A stretch of DNA of 64,000 bases, from positions 31,589-95,588 of the forward strand of contig QBZD01000003.1 in NCBI GenBank assembly GCA_003282485.1, written 5' to 3'. Positions 50,201 to 59,253 of this stretch are shown here, in pieces (position 1 is the stretch's first letter; every line of letters starts with the position of its first letter). The notes under the pieces were generated by a model, which was not told where the DNA came from, made no database searches, and saw only the letters and a list, made by a program, of their open reading frames with translations. The DNA is from Pelagibacteraceae bacterium AG-333-C14. GTDB taxonomy: Bacteria; Pseudomonadota; Alphaproteobacteria; Pelagibacterales; AG-422-B15. The translations under genes and the position numbers were made by a program.

Positions 50201-51028
50201 CTAATTCTTTGCAAGGTCGAATGTTTCAGTTGAATAATCTATTCCAGACGATGCATACTCCTCTTTGGCAAAGTCTAACCAATCATTAAATTCATTTTCT
50301 GACACAACTTTTACATTAATTGGCATAAATGCGTGCTTCGGACCACATAGCTCAGAACATTGACCATAATAAATACCTTCTTTGTTAGCCTTAAACCACG
50401 TTTCATTCAATCGCCCAGGTACTGCATCCATTTTTACTCCAAATGCTGGAATGGTCCAAGCATGAAGGACATCTGCAGATGTGATTTGAAGTTTAACTAC
50501 TTTATTTACAGGTACCACTATTTGCGTATCAGTCTCTAAAAGCCTTAACTTTGGATCTGATAATTCATTCTCTAGCAGCATATTTGCATCAAATACAATA
50601 TCTTCATAGTCCGGATATTCGTAAGTCCAATACCATTGATTGCCAATTGCTTTTATAGTTAAGTCTGCTTTTGGAATAGTTTCTGAAACGTAGAGTAGTC
50701 TAAAAGATGGTATGGCAATAATTATTAATAGTATTACCGGGATTACAGTCCATAATATTTCGATCACTGTATTATGTGTTGTAGTAGATGCCACTACATT
50801 TCTTTTACTATTAAATCTAAACATTATGTAAAGAAGTAGGCCCAAGACGAGTAATGAAATACCTGTTATAATTGGCATAAGTATATAACTGTGAAAAGAA
50901 ATGATATCTGACATCAAATCAGTTGCAGGCTCTTGAAAACTAAGTTGCCAGTTTTCTGATATTCCTTCACTCGCAAAGGCGCTAAATGGCAAGAAAACTA
51001 TCGTAATGATTTTTAAAAATATGTTCAT
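50201..51028 (-). CDS. ctaC: Cytochrome c oxidase subunit II
   Basis: A 275-residue subunit that accepts electrons from cytochrome c. A signal peptide (FLKIITIVFLPFSAFASEG), two helices (about 50-70 and 90-112) and a periplasmic cupredoxin domain are seen. The dinuclear CuA site is in YGQCSELCGPKHAFMPI, with the aromatic patch GNQWYWTYEYPDYED. There is no fused C-terminal cytochrome c domain, so it is the aa3 rather than caa3 form. First gene of the oxidase operon, 173 bases from divergent tldD. Confidence 0.97.
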   Translation of the reverse strand: MNIFLKIITIVFLPFSAFASEGISENWQLSFQEPATDLMSDIISFHSYILMPIITGISLLVLGLLLYIMFRFNSKRNVVASTTTHNTVIEILWTVIPVILLIIIAIPSFRLLYVSETIPKADLTIKAIGNQWYWTYEYPDYEDIVFDANMLLENELSDPKLRLLETDTQIVVPVNKVVKLQITSADVLHAWTIPAFGVKMDAVPGRLNETWFKANKEGIYYGQCSELCGPKHAFMPINVKVVSENEFNDWLDFAKEEYASSGIDYSTETFDLAKN

Positions 51029-51111
51029 AAATCGAGTAAATATTGAAAATAAATGCGTTAATGTTACTTACTAATATATACTGTTTAAATTCTTAGAAAC
51101 TATGGGTAATT

Positions 51112-51130
51112 TTGCGACAGTTTGACGCAA
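51112..51130. promoter_or_regulatory. RegA/PrrA-like palindrome upstream of the oxidase operon
   Basis: TTGCGACAGTTTGACGCAA is an interrupted inverted repeat (TTGCG-x-CA-N3-TG-x-CGCAA). It fits the GCGNC...GNCGC type of site bound by RegA/PrrA/ActR/RegR redox regulators in alphaproteobacteria, which control cytochrome genes. It lies 84 bases upstream of the coxB start and 72 bases upstream of tldD, in the 173-base divergent gap. The regulator gene itself is not in the window, so the assignment rests on motif and place. Confidence 0.5.
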
Positions 51131-51158
51131 TTTTTATTAGTTTTTAGGGTTTTTTTAG

Positions 51159-51164
51159 TATAAT
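51159..51164 (+). promoter_or_regulatory. Candidate -10 element for tldD
   Basis: A perfect TATAAT stands 37 bases before the tldD ATG. The 17 bases upstream do not offer a good -35 hexamer (the best is TTAGTT), and the surrounding DNA is very AT-rich, so it may be chance. If real, the RegA-like palindrome would lie about 30 bases further upstream. Confidence 0.3.
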
Positions 51165-51201
51165 TTTAAATAATTAGAGTAATTTCATAGAGCACACTAG
51201 T

Positions 51202-52647
51202 ATGAACAAAGACATAAAGAATCAATCTACTGATAGCTTATTCTTTTCTCGAAGCAATCTGGATAATAGCAGTGTTGATAAAATAGTTTCAAACGCCCTT
51301 CACAAGGCGGATGATGGTGAACTATTCATGGAGTTTTGTGAGAGTGAAAGCTTTGTCTTCGATGATCAAAGATTAAAAAGTGCCTCTTTTGATAAATCGA
51401 AAGGTTTTGGTCTAAGAGCTGTCGCGGGTGAAAGTTCTGGCTATGCTCATTCATCTGACATAGATGAAATGTCTCTTAAAAAAGCATCTGATACAGTAAA
51501 TTTTGTTACTAAAGATAATAACGCAAATTTTAATGCTGCGTTTTCCCAGACTAATAGAAAACTATACAACGAAGCAAACCCAATCAATGAAACAGAATTT
51601 TCTGAAAAGGTTAATGTATTAAAAAACATCGATGAATATGCACGTTCAAAAAATTCTCAGGTAAAGCAAGTTTCTGCATCATTAAATGGTGAATGGCAAG
51701 CAGTTCGTATCTACAGACCAGGAGGAATTGTTATAGAAGATTTAAGGCCATTGGTCAGATTGTATATTTCAATTGTATTAGAAAAAGATGGTAGACAAGA
51801 AAATGGAAGCAGGGGTTCAGGCGGCAGAGTCGATTATTCATCTTTTCTAGATCCAAGTCATTGGAAGCAACAAGTAGACGAGGCCATTAATCAAGCAGAG
51901 ATCAATTTAACTTCAGTAGATACACCTGCAGGTGAAATGGATGTGGTACTTGGTCCAGGATATCCGGGAGTTCTTCTTCATGAGGCAATTGGACATGGAC
52001 TTGAAGGAGATTTTAATAGAAAAAAAACATCTGCATTCTCTAATTTACTTGGAGAGAAAATTGCAGATGAAGCAATAACAGTAGTTGATGATGGCACTAT
52101 TGATTCAAGAAGGGGATCTCTAAGTGTAGATGATGAGGGAACACCCACAAATTGTACTACTTTAATTGAAAATGGAATTTTGACAGGGTATATGCAAGAC
52201 CGACTCAATTCAAGATTGATGGGTGTTAGTCCAACAGGAAATGGACGAAGAGAGAGCTATGCACATTTACCGATGCCTAGAATGACCAATACTCATATGT
52301 TGTCTGGAAACAGAGACCCCAAAGAAATACTGAAGTCAGTAAAAAATGGATTGTATGCAGTAGATTTTGGCGGTGGACAAGTAGATATTACCAGTGGAAA
52401 GTTTGTATTCACTTGCACTGAAGCTTACAAAATTGAAAATGGTGTTGTCACAAGCCCTGTCAAAGGGGCCACATTAATAGGCAATGGACCTGACGTGCTT
52501 AAAAGAGTGAAGATGGTTGGCAACGACTCAAAAATGGATAGTGGCATCGGAACTTGTGGCAAAGATGGACAGAGTGTTCCTGTGGGAGTTGGTCAGCCAA
52601 CTATGTTAATTGAAAATTTAACTGTTGGTGGCACTGCTACTGCCTAG
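51202..52647 (+). CDS. tldD: Metalloprotease TldD
   Basis: A 481-residue protein of the TldD/PmbA (U62) family. The zinc motif HEAIGHGLEGDF (HExxxH, residues about 260-264) and the upstream block GYPGVLLHEA are intact, as is the C-terminal IGTCGKDGQSVPVGVGQP. With TldE/PmbA it degrades unfolded peptides and processes small modified peptides; the partner gene is not in the window. It is divergent from the oxidase operon, an order conserved across alphaproteobacteria, and its last bases overlap the acyl-CoA synthetase gene. Confidence 0.96.
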   Translation: MNKDIKNQSTDSLFFSRSNLDNSSVDKIVSNALHKADDGELFMEFCESESFVFDDQRLKSASFDKSKGFGLRAVAGESSGYAHSSDIDEMSLKKASDTVNFVTKDNNANFNAAFSQTNRKLYNEANPINETEFSEKVNVLKNIDEYARSKNSQVKQVSASLNGEWQAVRIYRPGGIVIEDLRPLVRLYISIVLEKDGRQENGSRGSGGRVDYSSFLDPSHWKQQVDEAINQAEINLTSVDTPAGEMDVVLGPGYPGVLLHEAIGHGLEGDFNRKKTSAFSNLLGEKIADEAITVVDDGTIDSRRGSLSVDDEGTPTNCTTLIENGILTGYMQDRLNSRLMGVSPTGNGRRESYAHLPMPRMTNTHMLSGNRDPKEILKSVKNGLYAVDFGGGQVDITSGKFVFTCTEAYKIENGVVTSPVKGATLIGNGPDVLKRVKMVGNDSKMDSGIGTCGKDGQSVPVGVGQPTMLIENLTVGGTATA

Positions 52648-54209
52648 CTTACTTGTCGATCTTGATCTTTCCAATACGGTTCTCGTAATACCTTTTTGAG
52701 AACTTTACCACTCGCGTTTCTTGGGACTTCGTCAATAAAATCAATTGACTGAGGTTTTTTATAGCTTGCAATTTTGTCTTTGCAAAAATTAATTACATCT
52801 TCCTCAGTTAAATCGGAACCTTCTTTTTTTACAATACACGCTTTGACAACTTCACCATATTTTTCATTAGGAACACCAATGACGGCAGCATCAATAATAT
52901 CTGGATGAGCAAACAAGGCTGCTTCTACTTCTGTTGAATAAATATTCTCACCACCCGATACTATCATGTCTTTTATTCTATCTTGGATATAAACAAATCC
53001 CTCTTCATCCATTCGTCCAGCATCACCTGTATGCATCCATCCTCCCATTAATGCCTTTTCTGTTTCTTCTCTCTTATTCCAATACCCTTTCATAATCTGA
53101 GGACCTTTTGCACAAATCTGTCCTATCTCTCCAACAGGTAGTGGAATTTCATTTTCATCTCTAATTTCAACTTGAGTATCTATAGCCGGTCTTCCACAAG
53201 ATTTTAAAAGATCAGGTTTTTCTTCGATAGCACGGATGTGTTCTTCAGGTGTCATTAAGCAAATTACAGCTACTGTCTCTGTCATTCCAAAACCTTGTCC
53301 AAATTTACACTTAAAAACATCCATTGCCTTCTTGAGTGTTTCTGGAGCGATTGGAGAGGCGCCATAATGTATCTGATCTAAATCATTATATTTATTGCTT
53401 GCAACATTAGGCACTGACACTAAGCAAGCTTGGATCATCGCAGGGACAAGCACTGTATGTGTGATTTTTTCATTTGCTAAACAATCTACTACATCTTGAG
53501 GAATAAAATCCTCTTGAATAACAATTGTTCCACCTATTGCAATGCACCCGCACATATTAATCATTGCGGCAGCATGGTACATCGGTGCCACTAAAAGAGT
53601 TCTTGATGGCCTAGGTAAAGTTAAACTATTTAAATACTGTCTAATATTAGCTGCAACATTTCTCTGTAAAAGAACAGCACCTTTTGGATGACCTGTAGTA
53701 CCACTCGTATACATTTGATATACATCATCATTTTCATGGATTTTTAAAGTTGGTCTTTCATTCGAACTATCTGAAAGCCAATTATAAAAATCATGGAACT
53801 TTTCAATACTGTTACCAACCGATACAGAAATATATTTTTTTATATTTTTTAATTCTGATGAAATCTGATTTATTCTGTCCGAATACTCATTTCCTTTAAC
53901 TATTATAAGTTTTGCTTCAGAGTCATTTATTATGTATACCCATTCTTGATCTGCTAAACGATAATTTAATGGAACAGGAACAACGCCAACTTTTGATGCA
54001 GCGTAATACATAATCGCCATTTCAGTGCAATTTTTTGCAAGAAATGCAAATCTATCCCCAACTTCCAATCCCTCAGAAACTAATTTATTAGCTAATTTAT
54101 TGCTTAATAAATTTGCTTCTTGATAAGAAAGTGAATTTCCTTCAAATTCGGAGAAGGGAAAATTAGGATTTTTATCAGCTCCATTTTCTAAATGCTCATG
54201 TAATAACAT
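52644..54209 (-). CDS. Acyl-CoA synthetase (AMP-forming)
   Basis: A 521-residue adenylate-forming ligase. The ATP loop is MYTSGTTGHPKGAVLLQRN (residues about 166-184), FGQGFGMTETVAV is motif A5, GWMHTGDAGRMDEEG holds the hinge-region aspartate, DMIVSGGENIYSTEVE and the catalytic lysine in PRNASGKVLKKVL complete the set. It activates a carboxylic acid, probably a medium or long fatty acid, to acyl-CoA. It is downstream of the acylase and GMC genes on one strand, so it may activate an acid freed by the acylase. Confidence 0.9.
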   Translation of the reverse strand: MLLHEHLENGADKNPNFPFSEFEGNSLSYQEANLLSNKLANKLVSEGLEVGDRFAFLAKNCTEMAIMYYAASKVGVVPVPLNYRLADQEWVYIINDSEAKLIIVKGNEYSDRINQISSELKNIKKYISVSVGNSIEKFHDFYNWLSDSSNERPTLKIHENDDVYQMYTSGTTGHPKGAVLLQRNVAANIRQYLNSLTLPRPSRTLLVAPMYHAAAMINMCGCIAIGGTIVIQEDFIPQDVVDCLANEKITHTVLVPAMIQACLVSVPNVASNKYNDLDQIHYGASPIAPETLKKAMDVFKCKFGQGFGMTETVAVICLMTPEEHIRAIEEKPDLLKSCGRPAIDTQVEIRDENEIPLPVGEIGQICAKGPQIMKGYWNKREETEKALMGGWMHTGDAGRMDEEGFVYIQDRIKDMIVSGGENIYSTEVEAALFAHPDIIDAAVIGVPNEKYGEVVKACIVKKEGSDLTEEDVINFCKDKIASYKKPQSIDFIDEVPRNASGKVLKKVLREPYWKDQDRQVS

Positions 54210-54245
54210 GATAAAATTTTATATAATTATTTTTTTTCTACAAGC

Positions 54246-56423
54246 TCAATTAAAGAACGTATCTTTGAGCTTCTCGCTTGCAAATAAATTAATTTGATCA
54301 TCATAGTGCGGGGAACCCATATTCATTGTAGCGCTTCCAAATTGATGAATACTTTTTGATACCTGTTTTTTATTTTCATCCCATTTTACATAGATATAAA
54401 GGCCATCTCCAGCAACAGCTTTAAGTATACCATCATCGCTTCGAGGAGCATAAATTGCCCTTAAAACGTCCGGACCTCCTTGAATATGTACTAAGTTTGA
54501 ACCTCTTTCTAGGAAATTAACATCACTCCATTTTACACTTAATGCCCCAAAGTTTTTTTCAAATTCATCAACGCAATTTATAAAGACTTCGATTGGATCA
54601 GGACGCGGCTTTCTTGTTATTTCTGCTAACCATTCAGGAGACAAAATGCAAACCCCAAAAGCAGCATGTAAATTATTTGTGTCAGTGCCTAAATCCCAAT
54701 CTCTTAAAAATTCTTGAGCACTTTTTAATTTATTTTCTGAGAATTCATGATTGAAAATTTCTTCCATGAATTTGTATTGTCTTGAATTATAGGAGAACTT
54801 ATTATCGTGTTTGTATTTATCAAGTTCACTGAATGATATTGATTTGTCGGCATCAAGAAGTTCATATGCTCTATACGCTCTATTCGTTGTTCGTGTTTGA
54901 AAGCCCATGGTTGGATTGAAGTTAGATAAAGATAAATTATCATCCTTTGCTGTAACAAAAAAAGGATTTTGATTGGTACTAAAGATATATCCGGAGCTTG
55001 GATTTAAGATCTGAGGCACACTTTCAAAAGGATGAAAATCTGTCCAGATTAATTCACTTTTATTTCCTGGAACCACTTGCTTCCAATCATAGTTTGGATC
55101 TCTTACCGGCGACTTGGCATTATGAACAAAAAAGATATTATCATCCTTATCAGCGTAAACTAAATTTAAACTAGCTAGCTGTTCCATTCTTAAGGCATCA
55201 AACCACTCATCGATATTTTTTGATTTATTCATTTTGAGCCATGCGGTTGAATGGTTTACATCATTCATTCCAACAAACCTTATGGCATATGCTTTATTAT
55301 CGTCTTTTAAAGCTGGTCCATGCGCTGAATGGTACATTTTTATAGGATATGTAATATTAAAAGGTCCAAACAATTTGACTTTAAATTTTTGTTCAGTTTC
55401 TGTGAAGTTTACCCATTCACCGTCTAGTTCATACTGATTATTGTTCTCTGGATTAAGTTTTAATTCATAAATATCAGATAAATCTGGCTGATTTACTGTA
55501 GCTCCCCACCCGAGATGTTCATTGAAGCCAACATGCACAAATGGTGATCCTGGAAAAGTACCGCCCATGATATTTAAGCCTTCTCCACTTTTTATATGAA
55601 TTTCATACCAAGCAACTGGACCCGTTAATGGCTGGTGTGAATTAATGACAAGCATTGTCTCATTGTCTTGTGATCTACTTTTGGAAACGGCAAATGCGTT
55701 TGAACCTGATGGTTTAAAGTAAGTATTTATGCTTGCAACTATTGGATTATTGGATAGAGCGTTCATATTCATTGCAACTTCCTCTTCTTTATCATCCATT
55801 AAATTAATGAGTTCAGCGATTGAATGGTCTATGCCATAAAATAACGGCATCCGAAATGTCATTCCAGCAACTAAGTCACTTACAGTAGCCGGGTATAGAG
55901 ATTGATCAACTAAGTTGGGATATTTTGCAGCATAATAGTTAAGTCCATCTGCATAACCTTTTATATAATTAATTGTCTCCTCTGGAATTTCTGAAATTTT
56001 TTTATTAACAGTTTCATCAATATTAAAAAACTTAAATAAAAAATCTAATTCTACTCCTTCAATTGCATCTAGGTTTTCCATTATATCACCATCGCCAGTA
56101 ATAAGTGAATAAATGGCAGAAAATGTATTCGAATTGAAATTTAAATTTGAAAGCTCCCCACGAGACATTTTAATCATCATCTCGACATGCTCTAAATCAT
56201 CCTCTGCTTGTGCATAAGCAAATGCGAATGCAGCATCTTTATCAGCATCCCCATAAACATGAGGAACTCCGAACTGATCTCTTTCAATTTTATAAGAATA
56301 TTTTTTTTCTATTTCTAAAAAAATAGTCTGTGCAAAATTTTTAGTATTATATTGATTAACAAATATTAGTGTTAAAACAAATATTAAAACTATCCCAAGA
56401 ATTGAAAATAATAATTTATTCAA
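54246..56423 (-). CDS. Penicillin acylase family Ntn-hydrolase
   Basis: A 725-residue exported amidohydrolase of the N-terminal nucleophile class. An N-terminal hydrophobic signal or anchor (LLFSILGIVLIFVLTLIFV) precedes the alpha chain (ERDQFGVPHVYGDADKDAAF at 48-67). The autocatalytic site is G240-S241 in PSGSNAFAVS, so Ser241 would become the beta-chain nucleophile. Later blocks (LVINSHQPLTGP, GGTFPGSPFVHVGFNEHLGWG) match the family, which cleaves penicillin side chains, N-acyl homoserine lactones or other N-acyl compounds. The natural substrate here is unknown. Confidence 0.9.
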   Translation of the reverse strand: MNKLLFSILGIVLIFVLTLIFVNQYNTKNFAQTIFLEIEKKYSYKIERDQFGVPHVYGDADKDAAFAFAYAQAEDDLEHVEMMIKMSRGELSNLNFNSNTFSAIYSLITGDGDIMENLDAIEGVELDFLFKFFNIDETVNKKISEIPEETINYIKGYADGLNYYAAKYPNLVDQSLYPATVSDLVAGMTFRMPLFYGIDHSIAELINLMDDKEEEVAMNMNALSNNPIVASINTYFKPSGSNAFAVSKSRSQDNETMLVINSHQPLTGPVAWYEIHIKSGEGLNIMGGTFPGSPFVHVGFNEHLGWGATVNQPDLSDIYELKLNPENNNQYELDGEWVNFTETEQKFKVKLFGPFNITYPIKMYHSAHGPALKDDNKAYAIRFVGMNDVNHSTAWLKMNKSKNIDEWFDALRMEQLASLNLVYADKDDNIFFVHNAKSPVRDPNYDWKQVVPGNKSELIWTDFHPFESVPQILNPSSGYIFSTNQNPFFVTAKDDNLSLSNFNPTMGFQTRTTNRAYRAYELLDADKSISFSELDKYKHDNKFSYNSRQYKFMEEIFNHEFSENKLKSAQEFLRDWDLGTDTNNLHAAFGVCILSPEWLAEITRKPRPDPIEVFINCVDEFEKNFGALSVKWSDVNFLERGSNLVHIQGGPDVLRAIYAPRSDDGILKAVAGDGLYIYVKWDENKKQVSKSIHQFGSATMNMGSPHYDDQINLFASEKLKDTFFN

Positions 56424-56425
56424 AA

Positions 56426-58090
56426 TTATGCAGCATTCAATTCTTTGTAGCTTACATGCTGTGGTGGTAGAAACTCATTACCAAGCATATGATCGGAAAT
56501 TTTATCCGCTATCATTATAGTTGCTGCGTTTGTGTTTCCACCTATTAGTGTTGGCATTACAGAGGCATCAATGACCCTTAAATTTTCTACTCCTCTTACT
56601 CTTAATTTATCATCTACAACTGCATATTCATCACTGCCCATTTTACAGGTACCAACTGGGTGATAAATTGTTTCCGCAGCATTTCTTATAAAATCCTCTA
56701 TTTCCTCATCTGTTTGAACATGAATACCAGGTGTTATTTCTTTACCTCGGTATTCATCAAAAGCAGATTGATTCATTATTTCTCGCGACATTTTTACTCC
56801 TTTTATAAGAGTGTCTCGGTCTTTTTGAGTTGCGAAATAATTCGGCTGTATAATTGGAGGTACTTTAGGATCTAGTGATTTTAGAGCAATATAGCCCCTA
56901 CTTTCTGGCCTTAGCTGACAAACGTGATTACTAAATGCATGAGAGTCAGGCCTTGTTTTTCCATGATCCTTTAAAAGTGAACCAATAAAGTGCATTTGTA
57001 TATCTGGAAGGTCAAGTGTGTCATCTGTCTTTAAAAATGATACACCAGACAAACCTATATCATTACCAGGACCTTTTTTTGTTATCATCCATTGAGCCAA
57101 GATTGTAGCCATTCTAAATACCGCAAGTCCACCCGCTGTATATTTCGCTTCCGTTACTGGCTGCGTACACTCGTAGTGAGATAATACATCTAAATGGTCT
57201 TGTAAGTTTTCACCTACTCCTGGAAGATCCGCTACAACTTTTGATCCCCATTTTTTTATGTAATCCCCTTTACCTATTCCTGAAAGTTGTAATATTTGCG
57301 GTGAATTAATAGCACCACCACATACAATTACTTCCCTATCAGCATAAACCTTTACAACTTCTTTGCCTTTTAAATACTCAAGCCCAACACATTTTGTACC
57401 CTCAAATAATAGTTTGTTAGTTGTTGAATTAGTGGCAATTGTTAAGTTTTTTCGATCTTTAATTGGATTTAAAAATGAAAAACTAGTACTTGCTCTGTAG
57501 CCTTTTGAAATTGTCTGAGGACATGGTCCAAAACCCTCATTATCATGTTGATTAATGTCTTCTATATATTTATAGCCTGCTTCTTTACCAGCATTTAAAA
57601 AACAACGATGCAATGGATTATTTTCAAAAACAGGATTTTGAACACTCAATTCTCCATCACTGCCATGAAACTCTGAGGATCCATTTTCATTTTTTTCAAC
57701 TCTTTTAAAGTAAGGCAACACTTCTTCATAAGACCATCCTTCATTACCAAGCTGTCTCCAAATGTCGTAATCTCGGGAGTGACCTCTAACATATAGCATT
57801 CCATTTATATTACTTGATCCACCCAAGCCCTTACCTCGAGGGAAGAAAAGTTTCCGATTATTTAAGTGAGGCTGACCTTCTGTCCAATAACCATAATTGT
57901 AAAATTTACCAGCTCCCTCCCCAGACATAAGTTCAAGTACACCTGCTGGCATTTTGACAAATGGATGCCACGTGGTTCCACCTGCCTCGATTAAAAGAAC
58001 CTTTGTATCAGGATCTTTAGAAAGTCTATTCGCTAAAACGCAACCAGCTGAACCTGCTCCAGCAATTATATAGTCAAAATTCATTGACAT
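56426..58090 (-). CDS. GMC-family FAD-dependent oxidoreductase (choline dehydrogenase-like)
   Basis: A 554-residue flavoenzyme. The ADP-binding motif YIIAGAGSAGCVLANRLS lies at residues 7-24, followed by the GMC signature 1 (FFPRGKGLGGSSNINGMLY) and signature 2 (GGAINSPQILQLSGIG); the catalytic histidine is in IYHPVGTCKMG and the C-terminal GGNTNAATIMIADKISD completes it. It oxidises an alcohol; BetA-type choline dehydrogenases are close in layout, but betaine aldehyde dehydrogenase is not adjacent. It overlaps the gamma carbonic anhydrase gene by one base. Confidence 0.9.
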   Translation of the reverse strand: MSMNFDYIIAGAGSAGCVLANRLSKDPDTKVLLIEAGGTTWHPFVKMPAGVLELMSGEGAGKFYNYGYWTEGQPHLNNRKLFFPRGKGLGGSSNINGMLYVRGHSRDYDIWRQLGNEGWSYEEVLPYFKRVEKNENGSSEFHGSDGELSVQNPVFENNPLHRCFLNAGKEAGYKYIEDINQHDNEGFGPCPQTISKGYRASTSFSFLNPIKDRKNLTIATNSTTNKLLFEGTKCVGLEYLKGKEVVKVYADREVIVCGGAINSPQILQLSGIGKGDYIKKWGSKVVADLPGVGENLQDHLDVLSHYECTQPVTEAKYTAGGLAVFRMATILAQWMITKKGPGNDIGLSGVSFLKTDDTLDLPDIQMHFIGSLLKDHGKTRPDSHAFSNHVCQLRPESRGYIALKSLDPKVPPIIQPNYFATQKDRDTLIKGVKMSREIMNQSAFDEYRGKEITPGIHVQTDEEIEDFIRNAAETIYHPVGTCKMGSDEYAVVDDKLRVRGVENLRVIDASVMPTLIGGNTNAATIMIADKISDHMLGNEFLPPQHVSYKELNAA

Positions 58091-58614
58091 TATTTCCCCT
58101 CTAATAAGTCTTTTTTATATCGTTTCATATTTTCAACATAGTGCAAAGCGCTTAATTCAATTATCTTTTTTTCCATATCTGTCAACTCTCGTTTTACTTT
58201 TGCAGGAGAACCAACAATTAGTGAATTATCTGGGAACTCTTTTCCTTCAGTAACTAAAGCATTCGCTCCCACGAGACAGTTATTTCCAATTTTTGCTTTA
58301 TTTAGAACAGTTGACCCCATACCAATTAGTGAGTTATCACCTACAGTACAACTATGAAGAATAACTTTATGACCCACAGTGACATTATTACCAATAATAA
58401 GAGGCATGCCATCATCTGTGTGACAAACAGAATTATCTTGAATATTAGAATTTTCCCCTAAAATAATTGGATCGTTGTCACCTCTCAATACGGCACCAAA
58501 CCACACACTTGCATTTTTTTTAAGAGATACATCCCCAATTACTACAGCATTGGGCGCAACCCAAAAATCTAAATTATCTTTATTTAATTGTTTATCACCA
58601 AGGGAGTAAATCAT
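58090..58614 (-). CDS. Gamma carbonic anhydrase family protein
   Basis: A 174-residue left-handed beta-helix protein with hexapeptide repeats. The metal-ligand histidines are visible as SVCHTDDGMPL, VGHKVILHSCTVGDNSLIG. ASVWFGAVLRGDNDPIILGE is the conserved N-terminal block. Related proteins (YrdA, CaiE, PaaY) are carbonic anhydrases or thioesterases; activity here is open. It is the first gene of a four-gene minus-strand run ending with the acyl-CoA synthetase. Confidence 0.9.
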   Translation of the reverse strand: MIYSLGDKQLNKDNLDFWVAPNAVVIGDVSLKKNASVWFGAVLRGDNDPIILGENSNIQDNSVCHTDDGMPLIIGNNVTVGHKVILHSCTVGDNSLIGMGSTVLNKAKIGNNCLVGANALVTEGKEFPDNSLIVGSPAKVKRELTDMEKKIIELSALHYVENMKRYKKDLLEGK

Positions 58615-58682
58615 AGGTTTTTATTTAATAAAATATTGTTTAAATATATAGTATCCTTAATAGACAAAAACTGAAGAGAATT

Positions 58683-59243
58683 ATGGTTGCATTAGAAACT
58701 CCTATTTGTGATTTTGGTTGGAACGCACCTGACTTTGATTTACCTGGCACAGATGGTAAAAGTTACCAATTTGAAGATATTAAAGGTAGCAATGGCACCT
58801 TAGTTATGTTCATTTGTAATCATTGTCCTTATGTGAAATCAGTAATTGGAAGAATAGTTGAAGATTGCAATTTAATAAAAGATAAGGGTATTGGCATTAT
58901 CGCTATTATGTCTAATGACGTCAATGATCCTAAATATGGAGCAGAAGATTCTTTTGAAAATATGAAACTTTTTGCTCAAAATAATAAATTCAGTTTTCCA
59001 TACGTTTATGATGAAACACAAAATACTGGCAGAACGTATGATGCAGTTTGCACTCCTGACTTTTTTGGGTTTAATGCTAAGAATGAATTACAGTATCGAG
59101 GTAGGCTTGAAGCTTCGCAACAACAATTAATACCTGATGCAAAAAAAGAACTTCTTGAGGCAATGTTGCAGGTAGCTGAAACAGGAATAGGTCCAAAAGA
59201 TCAAATACCAAGCATCGGTTGCTCTATAAAGTGGAAAGAATAG
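58683..59243 (+). CDS. Thioredoxin-fold redoxin (AhpC/TSA-like, CPYVK type)
   Basis: A 186-residue cytoplasmic thioredoxin-like protein. APDFDLPGTDGKSYQFEDIK begins a redoxin fold and the active site is CNHCPYVKSVI (residues about 39-49), a group often labelled thioredoxin family or peroxiredoxin-like. CTPDFFGFNAKNELQYRG supplies the cis-proline loop. It has no signal peptide. It diverges from the gamma carbonic anhydrase gene. Its electron partner and substrate are not evident. Confidence 0.85.
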   Translation: MVALETPICDFGWNAPDFDLPGTDGKSYQFEDIKGSNGTLVMFICNHCPYVKSVIGRIVEDCNLIKDKGIGIIAIMSNDVNDPKYGAEDSFENMKLFAQNNKFSFPYVYDETQNTGRTYDAVCTPDFFGFNAKNELQYRGRLEASQQQLIPDAKKELLEAMLQVAETGIGPKDQIPSIGCSIKWKE

Positions 59244-59253
59244 ACTTTTACCT

